DNA of 64,000 bases from Variovorax sp. CF313 (GTDB lineage Bacteria > Pseudomonadota > Gammaproteobacteria > Burkholderiales > Burkholderiaceae_C), in contig NZ_AKIW01000015.1 of assembly GCF_000282635.1 (NCBI RefSeq), positions 1 through 64,000 of the forward strand, given 5' to 3'. Under the pieces are notes generated by a model. The model had not been told where the DNA came from, did no database searches, and saw only the letters and a program-made list of their open reading frames with translations. Each line of letters begins with the position of its first letter. Positions within the stretch are counted from its first letter, which is position 1. A program made the translations under genes and the position numbers. Shown piece after piece: positions 35,800-46,531 of this stretch.

Positions 35800-37353
35800 A
35801 TGACGACCACGATCCAGCAGGCCGACCTGATCGAATCGATCAGCGCCGCGCTGCAGTACATCAGCTACTACCACCCCGCCGACTACATCGCCCATTTGGC
35901 CCGCGCCTACGAGCGCGAGCAGAGCCCCGCGGCCAAGGACGCCATCGCGCAGATCCTGACCAACAGCAAGATGAGCGCCACGGGCCACCGCCCGATCTGC
36001 CAGGACACCGGCATCGTCAACGTGTTCCTCAAGGTGGGCATGGACGTGCGCTGGGGCGGCTTCACCGGCAGCCTGGACGACGCCATCAACGAAGGCGTGC
36101 GCCGCGGCTACAACCACCCCGACAACACGCTGCGCGCCTCGGTCGTGGCCGATCCGCAGTTCGACCGCAAGAACACCAAGGACAACACGCCCGCGGTGAT
36201 CTTCACCGAGATCGTTCCCGGCAACACCGTCGAAGTGACGGTCGCGGCCAAGGGCGGCGGCAGCGAGAACAAGAGCAAGCTGGTCATGCTGAACCCCGGC
36301 GACAGCGTGGTCGACTGGGTGCTCAAGACCGTGCCGACCATGGGCGCCGGCTGGTGCCCGCCGGGCATGCTGGGCATCGGCATCGGCGGCACGGCCGAGA
36401 AGGCCGCGCTGATGGCCAAGGAAAGCCTGATGGACGACCTCGACATGCACGAGCTGCAGGCCAAGAAGAAGTCGGGCGCCGAACTCAGCAAGGTCGAGGC
36501 GCTGCGCATCGAGCTGTACGAGAAGGTCAACGCGCTGGGCATCGGTGCGCAGGGCCTGGGCGGCCTGGCCACCGTGCTCGACGTCAAGATCCAGATGTAC
36601 CCGACGCACGCGGCCAGCAAGCCAGTGGCGATGATCCCCAACTGCGCGGCCACCCGCCATGCACACTTCGTGATGGACGGCAGCGGCCCGGTGTACCTCG
36701 ATCCGCCGTCGCTCGACCTGTGGCCCAACGTCAACTGGGCACCCGACGAAAAGAAGAGCAAGCGCGTCGACCTCGACAAGCTCACGCCCGCCGAAGTGGC
36801 GAGCTGGAAGCCCGGCGACACCCTGCTGCTCAACGGCAAGATGCTCACCGGCCGCGATGCCGCACACAAGCGCATCCAGGACATGCTGGCCAAGGGCGAG
36901 AAGCTGCCGGTGGACTTCACCAACCGCGTCATCTACTACGTCGGCCCGGTCGATCCGGTCGGCGATGAAGCCGTGGGCCCCGCCGGCCCCACCACCGCCA
37001 CGCGCATGGACGGCTTCACCGAGATGATGCTGGCCCAGACCGGCCTGATCGCGATGATCGGCAAGGCCGAGCGCGGCCCCGTCGCCATCGAGGCGATCAA
37101 GAAGCACAAGAGCGCCTACCTCATGGCTGTGGGCGGCGCCGCCTACCTCGTGAGCAAGGCCATCAAGACCGCCAAGGTGGTGGGCTTCGCCGACCTGGGC
37201 ATGGAAGCGATCTATGAATTCGACGTGGTCGACATGCCCGTGACGGTGGCGGTCGATGCCGGCGGCACCAGCGCGCACATCACCGGCCCTGCCGAGTGGC
37301 AGAAGCGCATCGCCAGCGGCGAGTTCAAGACCATCATGATGGAAGAAGCTTGA
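35800..37353 (+). CDS. fumA: class I (iron-sulfur) fumarate hydratase
   Basis: Hydrates fumarate to malate using a labile [4Fe-4S] cluster; 517 residues with fused alpha and beta parts. Cluster cysteine candidates are in RPICQDTGI, GAGWCPPGMLGIGIGG and PNCAATRHAHF. The C-terminal beta part has GPTTATRMDGFTEMML and DAGGTSAHITGP. The ATG at 35800 gives the usual start (family length 505-548) although no ribosome-binding site is present. It follows the proX remnant by 57 bp. Confidence 0.94.
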   Translation: MTTTIQQADLIESISAALQYISYYHPADYIAHLARAYEREQSPAAKDAIAQILTNSKMSATGHRPICQDTGIVNVFLKVGMDVRWGGFTGSLDDAINEGVRRGYNHPDNTLRASVVADPQFDRKNTKDNTPAVIFTEIVPGNTVEVTVAAKGGGSENKSKLVMLNPGDSVVDWVLKTVPTMGAGWCPPGMLGIGIGGTAEKAALMAKESLMDDLDMHELQAKKKSGAELSKVEALRIELYEKVNALGIGAQGLGGLATVLDVKIQMYPTHAASKPVAMIPNCAATRHAHFVMDGSGPVYLDPPSLDLWPNVNWAPDEKKSKRVDLDKLTPAEVASWKPGDTLLLNGKMLTGRDAAHKRIQDMLAKGEKLPVDFTNRVIYYVGPVDPVGDEAVGPAGPTTATRMDGFTEMMLAQTGLIAMIGKAERGPVAIEAIKKHKSAYLMAVGGAAYLVSKAIKTAKVVGFADLGMEAIYEFDVVDMPVTVAVDAGGTSAHITGPAEWQKRIASGEFKTIMMEEA

Positions 37354-37411
37354 GCGCCGCTCGGCCGCCCGCAGGCGCTCGCACCGCAGTGCGCAGCACG
37401 GAGGTTTCCGA

Positions 37412-38200
37412 GTGACCGCTGTAGGCGTCTTCGACAGCGGGGTCGGCGGCCTCAGCGTGCTGGCCGCGCTGAGGGCCGAGCTGCCGCAGGAGAACTTCGT
37501 CTACTTTGCCGATACGGCCTATGCGCCGTACGGCGAGCGCGGGGACGCCTACGTGATCGAGCGCTCGCGCTCGGTGGTCGAGCATCTGCGGCGCGAGCAT
37601 GCAGTCAAGGCGCTCGTGGTGGCTTGCAACACAGCCACCACGGCCGCCATCCACTTGCTTCGGGCCGAGCATCCCGACCTGCCCATCGTGGGGCTGGAGC
37701 CCGGCCTCAAGCCCGCGGTGTCGGCCAGCCGCACCGGACGCGTGTCAGTGATGGCCACGCGAGGCACCCTGGCCAGTGCCAAGTACGCGGCCCTGCGCGC
37801 TTCGTTCGCCGGATCGGCAGACGTACGCTCCGTGCCGTGCGACGGGCTCGTGAAGGCCATCGAAGGCTTCGACGCTGCGGGTATCGCGGCGCTGTGCGAG
37901 CGCTACATGAAAGAGGCCGGGCCTTTCGGCGACGGCCCCGATGGTGTCGACACCGTGGTGCTGGGCTGCACCCACTACCCGCTCGTGAAAGACGAATTGA
38001 GCCGGCATGCACCGGCGACGCTGCGCTTCATCGACACCGGCGTGCCGGTCGCGCAGCAGGCGCGGCGCCTGCTCGCGTCGGCAGGTCGACTCGCGGATGG
38101 CGGCGTCGGCAGCCTGCTGCTGCAAAGCAGCGGCAACGTCGCCGTGCTCGAAGCGGCGGCCGCCCGCTGGCTCGGGCTTCCCACGGCCACCGAAGCCTGA
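37412..38200 (+). CDS. murI: glutamate racemase
   Basis: Makes D-glutamate for peptidoglycan. 262 residues. The start motif GVFDSGVGGLSV, the first catalytic cysteine Cys72 in VVACNTATT and the second Cys186 in VLGCTHYPL are all in place. The start is GTG at 37412, following GGAGG-like AGCACGGAGG. It lies 58 bp after fumA; the secreted unknown protein follows 5 bp after its stop codon. Confidence 0.95.
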   Translation: MTAVGVFDSGVGGLSVLAALRAELPQENFVYFADTAYAPYGERGDAYVIERSRSVVEHLRREHAVKALVVACNTATTAAIHLLRAEHPDLPIVGLEPGLKPAVSASRTGRVSVMATRGTLASAKYAALRASFAGSADVRSVPCDGLVKAIEGFDAAGIAALCERYMKEAGPFGDGPDGVDTVVLGCTHYPLVKDELSRHAPATLRFIDTGVPVAQQARRLLASAGRLADGGVGSLLLQSSGNVAVLEAAAARWLGLPTATEA

Positions 38201-38205
38201 CCTCG

Positions 38206-38985
38206 ATGCGCCTGCTGCGCCACGCCGCTCTACTCTTCTGCCTCTCGGCCGCCGGGCTGAGCCACGCGGCCTGCGAAAGCGGACTGGCCGAGCGCATGCA
38301 CGCCAAGCTGCATCCCCACCGGCCGCTCGACGAGCGGCTCGCGGCCTGCAAGGTCTGGCCGGCTTTTCCGGGGCGCAGCATCGTCGTGCTGCCCATGCCG
38401 CGCGAAACGACCGACCACGGCGCCAAGGTCTTCGATCTCGAGATCCTGCTGATCCAGCGCCCCGACAACGGCAACACCGAACGCGACACCGTCATCGCCC
38501 GGCTCCTCCAGCCCGAGGCGCTCGACGAGGACGCCACCACCTCGATCCAGGACATCCGCATCGACACCTCGCGCTACGTGCTGTCGCCCGAGGCCCGCGC
38601 CTTCGGCCTGCGCGTGCGCTACCGCGGCAGCAACGCGCCCGGCAGCCCGCTGGCCAGCGAAACCGTGCGGCTCTACGTGCACCATGGCAAGCAGTTGCGC
38701 GAGGTTCTGCAGGAGATCGAGCTGGACCACGACCATGGTGGATGGGACGCCACCTGCACCGGCCACTTCGACAAGCTGCGCACCATGTTGTCCGTCGGCA
38801 AGGGCAGCAGCAACGGCCTTGCCGACCTGCAGCTGTCGCGTACGCTGCTGCAAAGCCGCGCGCAGGAGCAGGAAGACCAGGGCTGCGTGGAAAAGGCATT
38901 GCCCCCGAAATTCAACACCGTCACGCTGCGCTACGACGGCGAGCGTTTCAAGGTGCCGAAGTCGCTTCGCCAGCAGGTGCCCTGA
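38206..38985 (+). CDS. secreted protein of unknown function
   Basis: 259 residues with a clean Sec signal peptide (LLRHAALLFCLSAAGLSHAACE, cleavage near residue 21). The mature protein has four or more cysteines (CESG, AACKVW, ATCTGHF, GCVEK), suggesting disulfides in the periplasm, and no membrane segment or enzyme motif that I recognise. It follows murI by 5 bp, so it may be co-transcribed. Convergent with the MFS remnant. Confidence 0.7.
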   Translation: MRLLRHAALLFCLSAAGLSHAACESGLAERMHAKLHPHRPLDERLAACKVWPAFPGRSIVVLPMPRETTDHGAKVFDLEILLIQRPDNGNTERDTVIARLLQPEALDEDATTSIQDIRIDTSRYVLSPEARAFGLRVRYRGSNAPGSPLASETVRLYVHHGKQLREVLQEIELDHDHGGWDATCTGHFDKLRTMLSVGKGSSNGLADLQLSRTLLQSRAQEQEDQGCVEKALPPKFNTVTLRYDGERFKVPKSLRQQVP

Positions 38986-38991
38986 ACGCCT

Positions 38992-39243
38992 TCAGGCCGG
39001 GCTGCGAAGAGCGGCAGCGCGGCCCCGCTCCATGCGGATTGGCAACAGGAGCAGCAACCCCGCCACGAACAGCACCGCTGTCGAGAGAATCGCGATGCGC
39101 TGGTTGCCGCCGAAGTAGGCCGCAAACACCGCCGTGATGACGACCGTGGTGTAGCCCGAATTGGCGAAGTCGTACATCGCCCAGCCGAACACCTCGCGCT
39201 TGCGTACCCCTGGGCGCAGCGCGGAGGCGGGAAACAGGGCCAC
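38992..39243 (-). pseudogene. internally deleted Atg22/UMF1-like MFS transporter
   Basis: Only 83 codons. Residues 14-44 (REVFGWAMYDFANSGYTTVV and on to AYFGG) match the very N-terminus of Atg22-like MFS transporters, while residues 47-80 (QRIAILSTAVLFVAGLLLLL) match the last helix of the same family. The roughly 350 residues between are missing and the join is in frame, so this is a remnant of an internal deletion rather than a small gene. The start codon is GTG. It lies 24 bp after the DUF6806-like gene on the same strand. Confidence 0.75.
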
Positions 39244-39267
39244 GAGGCCTTGTCTATGAAGAGTGGA

Positions 39268-39900
39268 TCAATGCAGGTGGCGCGGACGGCGGCCGCCGCC
39301 GTGGCCACCGCCGCTGCCGGGACCGCCCGTGCCGCGCGGACGCTTGCCGATCTCGAGCGAGTTCACGAGCGCGTCGAAACGGTCGCTGAAGAGGCGGTCG
39401 ATCTCGGAGACCACGCCACCCAGTTCGGCGCCGTCGAAGTGGCGCTCCATGAGATTGACGACGTCTTCCACCAGCAGATCGCGCTGCACCTGCATGATTG
39501 CTGCCGGGTTCGGGCCGACGAACAGCATCAGGAAGTCGTCGCGTGATTCTTCCTCGGGGTCGCCCTCTTCCTCGTCGAAGTCGGTGTCGTAGAAGGTGAC
39601 CTCGATGGCCGCACCGCGCTCGGAGAGCTCGTTCAGGGCCATGCACATCTCGTCGAGGGCCTGGCGGAAGTCTTCATCGCCGGGCACGGTCCAGCACATC
39701 TGCAGCGTGTGGTCCTTCTGCTCGAAGCGGATTCCGGGCTCTTCTTCGTAGGTGCTGGTGGCACCGTCGGCCAGCGATTTGGCACCGGCGTACTTCCAGA
39801 GGGGCTTGAGCGCCTCCTGGATCTGGTCGAAGGTCACGTCCGAACGCAGCGGCACGTCGCCGTGCACATGGATCTCAAATGGAGCGTTGTAGCGAGGCAT
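39268..39900 (-). CDS. DUF6806-like protein of unknown function
   Basis: 210 residues, soluble, no signal peptide. The body is acidic (DTDFDEEEGDPEEESRDD near 105-122) with a mixed alpha/beta pattern. The final 25 residues are Gly/His/Arg-rich (GGPGSGGGHGGGRRPRHLH), which could bind metal or nucleic acid. I believe it belongs to DUF6806, found in Comamonadaceae, but that is from memory. It precedes the MFS remnant and follows tRNA-Leu on the same strand. Confidence 0.6.
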   Translation of the reverse strand: MPRYNAPFEIHVHGDVPLRSDVTFDQIQEALKPLWKYAGAKSLADGATSTYEEEPGIRFEQKDHTLQMCWTVPGDEDFRQALDEMCMALNELSERGAAIEVTFYDTDFDEEEGDPEEESRDDFLMLFVGPNPAAIMQVQRDLLVEDVVNLMERHFDGAELGGVVSEIDRLFSDRFDALVNSLEIGKRPRGTGGPGSGGGHGGGRRPRHLH

Positions 39901-39920
39901 CGAATGCTCCCTTGTAAGTG

Positions 39921-40012
39921 TGGTACCCGGAACGGGGGTCGAACCCGTATGCCCCGATTAAGGAAGCGGCGGATTTTAAGTCCGATGTGTCTACCAATTT
40001 CACCATCCGGGC
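39921..40012 (-). tRNA. tRNA-Leu (anticodon TAA)
   Basis: Minus-strand cloverleaf with a 7-bp acceptor stem GCCCGGA/TCCGGGT, long variable arm as expected for Leu, T-loop GGTTCGACCCC, and encoded CCA end. The anticodon loop CTTAAAA reads TAA. Confidence 0.95.
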
Positions 40013-40037
40013 GTCAGGTTGAACATCGACGATAACC

Positions 40038-40078
40038 CAAACAAAACAAGCCCCGGCAACATGGGTTGGCGGGGCTTG
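40038..40078 (-). terminator. terminator after tRNA-Cys
   Basis: On the minus strand CAAGCCCCG (from 40078) pairs with CGGGGCTTG, and is followed by TTTTGTTTG. It separates tRNA-Cys from tRNA-Leu. Confidence 0.8.
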
Positions 40079-40111
40079 GTCGTCGGGGTCGAATCGAGTT
40101 GAACGAGAAGG

Positions 40112-40185
40112 TGGAGGCGCGACCCGGAGTCGAACCGGGCTAGACGGATTTGCAATCCGTTGCATAACCGCTTTGCTATCGCGCC
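40112..40185 (-). tRNA. tRNA-Cys (anticodon GCA)
   Basis: 74-nt minus-strand cloverleaf: acceptor GGCGCGA/TCGCGCC, anticodon loop TTGCAAA reading GCA, T-loop GGTTCGACTCC, encoded CCA. Confidence 0.95.
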
Positions 40186-40211
40186 ACGCAGAAATACGAA
40201 ATCGACCTAGC

Positions 40212-40242
40212 GAAAAAAAGGGAAGCTGCTGCTTCCCTTTTT
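40212..40242 (-). terminator. terminator after tRNA-Gly
   Basis: GGGAAGC-TGCT-GCTTCCC stem (40220-40237) with a T7 run on the minus strand and T5 on the plus strand, so it can act both ways. It lies between tRNA-Gly and tRNA-Cys. Confidence 0.88.
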
Positions 40243-40248
40243 CAAAAC

Positions 40249-40324
40249 TGGAGCGGGAAAAGAGTCTCGAACTCTCGACCTCAACCTTGGCAAGGTTGCG
40301 CTCTACCAACTGAGCTATTCCCGC
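40249..40324 (-). tRNA. tRNA-Gly (anticodon GCC)
   Basis: 76-nt minus-strand cloverleaf: acceptor GCGGGAA/TTCCCGC, D-loop AGCTCAGTTGGTAGAGC, anticodon loop TTGCCAA reading GCC, encoded CCA. It lies 61 bp downstream of lon on the same strand. Confidence 0.96.
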
Positions 40325-40385
40325 GTTTCGAGCCTCGAATTATATATCAGTTTTTCGAGGCTCCACAAGTTTTGCGATCAACCAG

Positions 40386-42827
<2,442 letters not shown>

Positions 42828-42850
42828 GCAGATCCTTCGGGTCTTTGGCT

Positions 42851-44116
42851 TTAGGCCTTTTTCGCCGCTTCGCGGTACACGAGCAGCGGGGGCTTGTTTT
42901 CGTCGATGGTCGATTCCTCGACCACCACCTTGTCGACATTGGTCGCGTTCGGCAATTCGAACATGGTGTCGATCAGCGACTGTTCAAGGATCGAGCGCAG
43001 GCCGCGTGCGCCGGTCTTGCGGGCCAGCGCCTTGCGTGCGATCGCCTTGAGCGCCGCCGGACGGATCTCCAGATCCACGCCTTCCATCTGCAGCAGCTTG
43101 GTGAACTGCTTCACCACGGCGTTCTTCGGCTCGGTCAGGATCTGGACCAGCGCATCCTCGCTGAGTTCCGCGAGCGATGCGACCACGGGCATCCGGCCCA
43201 CCAGTTCGGGAATCAGGCCGAACTTGATCAGGTCTTCAGGCTCGACTTCGCGGAACACCTCGGTGATGCTGCGCTGGGCCTTGCTCTTGACCGCAGCGCC
43301 GAAGCCGATACCCGAGGCCTCGGTGCGGTTTTCGATGACCTTCTCCAGGCCCGCGAACGCACCGCCGCAGATGAACAGGATGTTGGTCGTGTCGATCTGC
43401 AGGAAGTCCTGGTTTGGGTGCTTGCGCCCGCCTTGCGGCGGCACGCTGGCCATCGTGCCTTCGATGAGCTTGAGCAGCGCCTGCTGCACGCCCTCGCCCG
43501 ACACGTCGCGCGTGATCGAGGGGTTGTCGGACTTGCGCGAGATCTTGTCGATCTCGTCGATGTAGACGATGCCGCGCTGGGCGCGCTCGACCTCGTAGTT
43601 GCAGCTCTGCAGCAGCTTCTGGATGATGTTCTCGACGTCCTCGCCCACGTAGCCGGCTTCGGTCAGCGTGGTGGCGTCGGCCATCACGAAAGGCACGTCG
43701 AGCATGCGCGCGAGCGTCTGCGCCAGCAGCGTCTTGCCCGAGCCCGTAGGGCCGATCAGCAGGATGTTGCTCTTGCTGAGCTCCACGTCGTCGCCCTTGG
43801 CCTTTTCCTTGTGGCGCAAGCGCTTGTAGTGGTTGTAGACGGCCACCGACAGCATGCGCTTGGCCGGCTCCTGGCCGATCACGTAGTTGTCGAGGTTGGT
43901 CTTGATCTCGAGCGGCGTCGGCAGGTCGCTGCGTGCTTCACGCGCTTCTTCGCCCGCGGGGAGCTCGTCGCGGATGATCTCGTTGCAAAGGTCGATGCAC
44001 TCGTCGCAGATGAAGACCGAAGGGCCCGCGATCAGCTTCTTGACCTCGTGCTGGCTCTTGCCGCAGAACGAGCAATAAAGCGTTTTTTCGCTGGAGGAGC
44101 CTTTTTTATCGGCCAT
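42851..44116 (-). CDS. clpX: ClpXP unfoldase subunit ClpX
   Basis: AAA+ unfoldase that feeds substrates to ClpP. 421 residues: N-terminal zinc domain with Cys15, Cys18, Cys37 and Cys40; Walker A GPTGSGKT near 120; Walker [11 protein letters not shown] near 185; ClpP-docking IGFGAAV loop near 275. The start is ATG 44116 (MADKKG); a longer upstream frame is read-through. A terminator hairpin separates it from clpP, suggesting partly independent expression. Confidence 0.97.
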   Translation of the reverse strand: MADKKGSSSEKTLYCSFCGKSQHEVKKLIAGPSVFICDECIDLCNEIIRDELPAGEEAREARSDLPTPLEIKTNLDNYVIGQEPAKRMLSVAVYNHYKRLRHKEKAKGDDVELSKSNILLIGPTGSGKTLLAQTLARMLDVPFVMADATTLTEAGYVGEDVENIIQKLLQSCNYEVERAQRGIVYIDEIDKISRKSDNPSITRDVSGEGVQQALLKLIEGTMASVPPQGGRKHPNQDFLQIDTTNILFICGGAFAGLEKVIENRTEASGIGFGAAVKSKAQRSITEVFREVEPEDLIKFGLIPELVGRMPVVASLAELSEDALVQILTEPKNAVVKQFTKLLQMEGVDLEIRPAALKAIARKALARKTGARGLRSILEQSLIDTMFELPNATNVDKVVVEESTIDENKPPLLVYREAAKKA

Positions 44117-44157
44117 GGACTTTTGCCTCGTTACAGGGTAGGGACAATGATAACTAA

Positions 44158-44197
44158 ACAAAAACGGCGTTTCCCGTGTGGAAAACGCCGTTTTTTG
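44158..44197 (-). terminator. terminator between clpP and clpX
   Basis: On the minus strand AAAACGGCGTTTTCC pairs with GGGAAACGCCGTTTTT and a T-run follows. It lies 30 bp after the clpP stop codon and 42 bp before the clpX start. It is nearly symmetrical, so it could work in both directions or attenuate. Confidence 0.85.
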
Positions 44198-44226
44198 CCT
44201 TTTGCGCCACAGGGCGCCGGACAGTT

Positions 44227-44835
44227 TTAACCGCGCTTGGCGACGACCTGGTCGACCAGACCGTATTCCTTGGCCTCGTCGGCCGTCAGGAAATAGTCGC
44301 GTTCGGTGTCGGTCTTGACTTTTTCCAGCGGCTGGCCGGTGCGTTCGGCCAGGATGCGGTTCATCTGGTCCTTGGTGCGCAGGATGTCGCGCGCATGGAT
44401 CTCGATGTCGGTGGCCTGGCCGCGTGCGCCGCCAAGCACCTGGTGGATCATGATCTTCGAGTTGGGCAGCGAGAAGCGCTTGCCCTTCTCGCCGGCCGCC
44501 AGCAGGAAGGCGCCCATGCTGGCCGCGAAGCCGAGACACATGGTCGACACGTCGGGCTTGATGAACTGCATGGTGTCGTAGATCGCCATGCCGGCGCTCA
44601 CGCTGCCGCCCGGGGAGTTGATGTAGAACGAGATGTCCTTGTCCGGGTTCTCGCTCTCGAGGAACAGCAGCTGCGCCACGACGAGGTTGGCCGTCTGGTC
44701 GTTGACCTCGCCCACCAGGAAAATGATGCGCTCCTTGAGGAGGCGCGAATAGATGTCATAGGACCGCTCGCCGCGGCCCGACTGCTCGATGACCATCGGG
44801 ACCATGCCGAGGCCTTGGATTTCCTGTGCGCTCAT
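44227..44835 (-). CDS. clpP: ClpP proteolytic subunit
   Basis: Tetradecameric serine protease of the ClpXP/ClpAP machines. 202 residues with the catalytic triad Ser106 (FAASMGAF), His131 (IMIHQVLGG) and Asp180 (TERDYF). A GGAG site lies 12 bp before the ATG at 44835; the frame stays open 28 codons further, but without a better start. The gene order tig-clpP-clpX-lon matches that of E. coli. Confidence 0.97.
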   Translation of the reverse strand: MSAQEIQGLGMVPMVIEQSGRGERSYDIYSRLLKERIIFLVGEVNDQTANLVVAQLLFLESENPDKDISFYINSPGGSVSAGMAIYDTMQFIKPDVSTMCLGFAASMGAFLLAAGEKGKRFSLPNSKIMIHQVLGGARGQATDIEIHARDILRTKDQMNRILAERTGQPLEKVKTDTERDYFLTADEAKEYGLVDQVVAKRG

Positions 44836-44893
44836 GAATTTGCTCTCCGAGAAATGGAATCGTTCGCTGTTTCTGAACTGTACGCCTGAGTGA

Positions 44894-44927
44894 AATGGGG
44901 CTCGTGCCGCAAAGCACAAGCCCCATT
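44894..44927 (-). terminator. hairpin between tig and clpP
   Basis: A 14-bp stem with one mismatch (AATGGGGCTTGTGC against GCACGAGCCCCATT) lies 21 bp after the tig stop codon, followed only by TTTCACTC. It may weaken transcription into clpP or protect the tig mRNA end. Confidence 0.5.
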
Positions 44928-44947
44928 GGCGTTACCGTAGCGGCGGA

Positions 44948-46264
44948 TCAACCCTGCTGCTGCGCCATCAGCTCGTCGAACGACACCGACTTTTCGTTGA
45001 CCTTGGCCTTGCCCAGGACGAAATCGGTCACGTTGTTCTCGATGACCACGGCTTCGACTTCCGCCAGGCGGTTGTTGTCGCTGAAGTACCAGCGCACCAC
45101 GTCGGCCGGCTTTTCGTAGCTGGCGGCCAGCTCGTCGATGTGGGCCTTGATCTGCTCGGGCTTGGCCTGCAGGTTGTTGGCGCGCACCAGTTCGGCGACC
45201 ACCAGGCCCAGGCGCACGCGGCGCTCGGCTTGCGGGCGGAACACTTCGTCGGGGATCGGAGCCTTGTCGGCGTCCTTGATGCCGCGCTGCTTCAGTTCGG
45301 CGCGGGCGCCTTCGACCATGCGGTTGACTTCCGACTGCACGCTGGCGTTCGGCAGGTCGAGCTCGGCATTGGCCACCAGGGCGTCCATCACGGCGTTCTT
45401 GTTGCGCGCCAGCAGGCGGAACTTCACTTCGCGCTCGAGGTTGCGCTTGATGTCGGCGCGCAGGCCTTCGACGGTGGCTTCGGCAATGCCGAGCGACTTG
45501 GCCAGTTGTTCGTTGACTTCGGGCAAGTGCGAGGCTTCGATCTTCTTCAGGGTGACCATGAAGTCGGCCTGCTTGCCGGCCACGTCCTTGCCGTGGTAAT
45601 CGGCCGGGAACGACAGTGGGAAGGTGCGGCTGTCGCCGGCCTTCATGCCGCGCACGGCGTCTTCGAATTCCTTCAGCATCTGGCCTTCGCCGACCACGAA
45701 TTGGAAGTCTTCGGCCTTGCCGCCCTGGAAGGGCTCGCCGTCGATCTTGCCTTCGAAGTCGACGGTCACGCGGTCGTCGTCCTGCGCAACGGCGTCTTGC
45801 GCGCGCTGGGCGAAGGTGCGGCGCTGCTTGCGCAGGATGTCGAGCGTCTTGTCGATGGCTTCGTCGCCCACTTCGGCCGAGAGCTTCTCGACTTCGGCGC
45901 CGGTCAGGTCGTTGATCTTGACTTCGGGGAACACCTCGAACACCGCGTCGAAGGCCAGCTCGCCTTCGGGCGACTCTTCCTTCTCGGTGATGCGGGGCTG
46001 GCCGGCCACGCGCAGCTTGGCTTCGTTGGCGGCTTGCGAGAAGGCCTCGCCGACCTTGTCGTTCATGACTTCGTAGTGCACCGAATAGCCATAGCGCTGG
46101 GCCACCACGTTCATCGGCACCTTGCCGGGACGGAAGCCGTCCATCTTGACGGTGCGCGCGAGCTTCTTGAGGCGCGAATCGACTTCGTTCTGGATGGTGC
46201 CGACCGGCAGGGTCAGCGTGATCTTGCGTTCGAGCTTCTCGAGAGTTTCAACGGTCACGGTCAT
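44948..46264 (-). CDS. tig: trigger factor
   Basis: Ribosome-bound chaperone and peptidyl-prolyl isomerase. 438 residues: N-terminal ribosome-binding domain with the signature GFRPGKVP near residue 44, FKBP-like domain (about 155-245, DRVTVDFEGKIDGEPF) and the helical C-terminal arm. ATG 46264 gives the standard MTVTVETLEKLERK-type start; upstream codons are read-through. Confidence 0.97.
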   Translation of the reverse strand: MTVTVETLEKLERKITLTLPVGTIQNEVDSRLKKLARTVKMDGFRPGKVPMNVVAQRYGYSVHYEVMNDKVGEAFSQAANEAKLRVAGQPRITEKEESPEGELAFDAVFEVFPEVKINDLTGAEVEKLSAEVGDEAIDKTLDILRKQRRTFAQRAQDAVAQDDDRVTVDFEGKIDGEPFQGGKAEDFQFVVGEGQMLKEFEDAVRGMKAGDSRTFPLSFPADYHGKDVAGKQADFMVTLKKIEASHLPEVNEQLAKSLGIAEATVEGLRADIKRNLEREVKFRLLARNKNAVMDALVANAELDLPNASVQSEVNRMVEGARAELKQRGIKDADKAPIPDEVFRPQAERRVRLGLVVAELVRANNLQAKPEQIKAHIDELAASYEKPADVVRWYFSDNNRLAEVEAVVIENNVTDFVLGKAKVNEKSVSFDELMAQQQG

Positions 46265-46531
46265 GATGTCTTCCTGGTAAGGGGGCCGGTGCGCGGGGCC
46301 TGCATCTTTTTTATCAATACAGATCAAGGACTTACACGCGCTGGCGGGATTTATGCGGAGGCACGCACGTGCCGCCTGCAAAACTGGGCAACCCAGGATT
46401 CTAATCCGCCGGGAAAGCGGGTTTTCACGGGGGCCTGGCGCGGCGCGAACGATGGTCAGGCTTGACCAATATTCCAGCCGTAAAGTCAGTTCCGATTCGT
46501 CCCCTCTCCACAGGAACGCACAGGAAAAATC

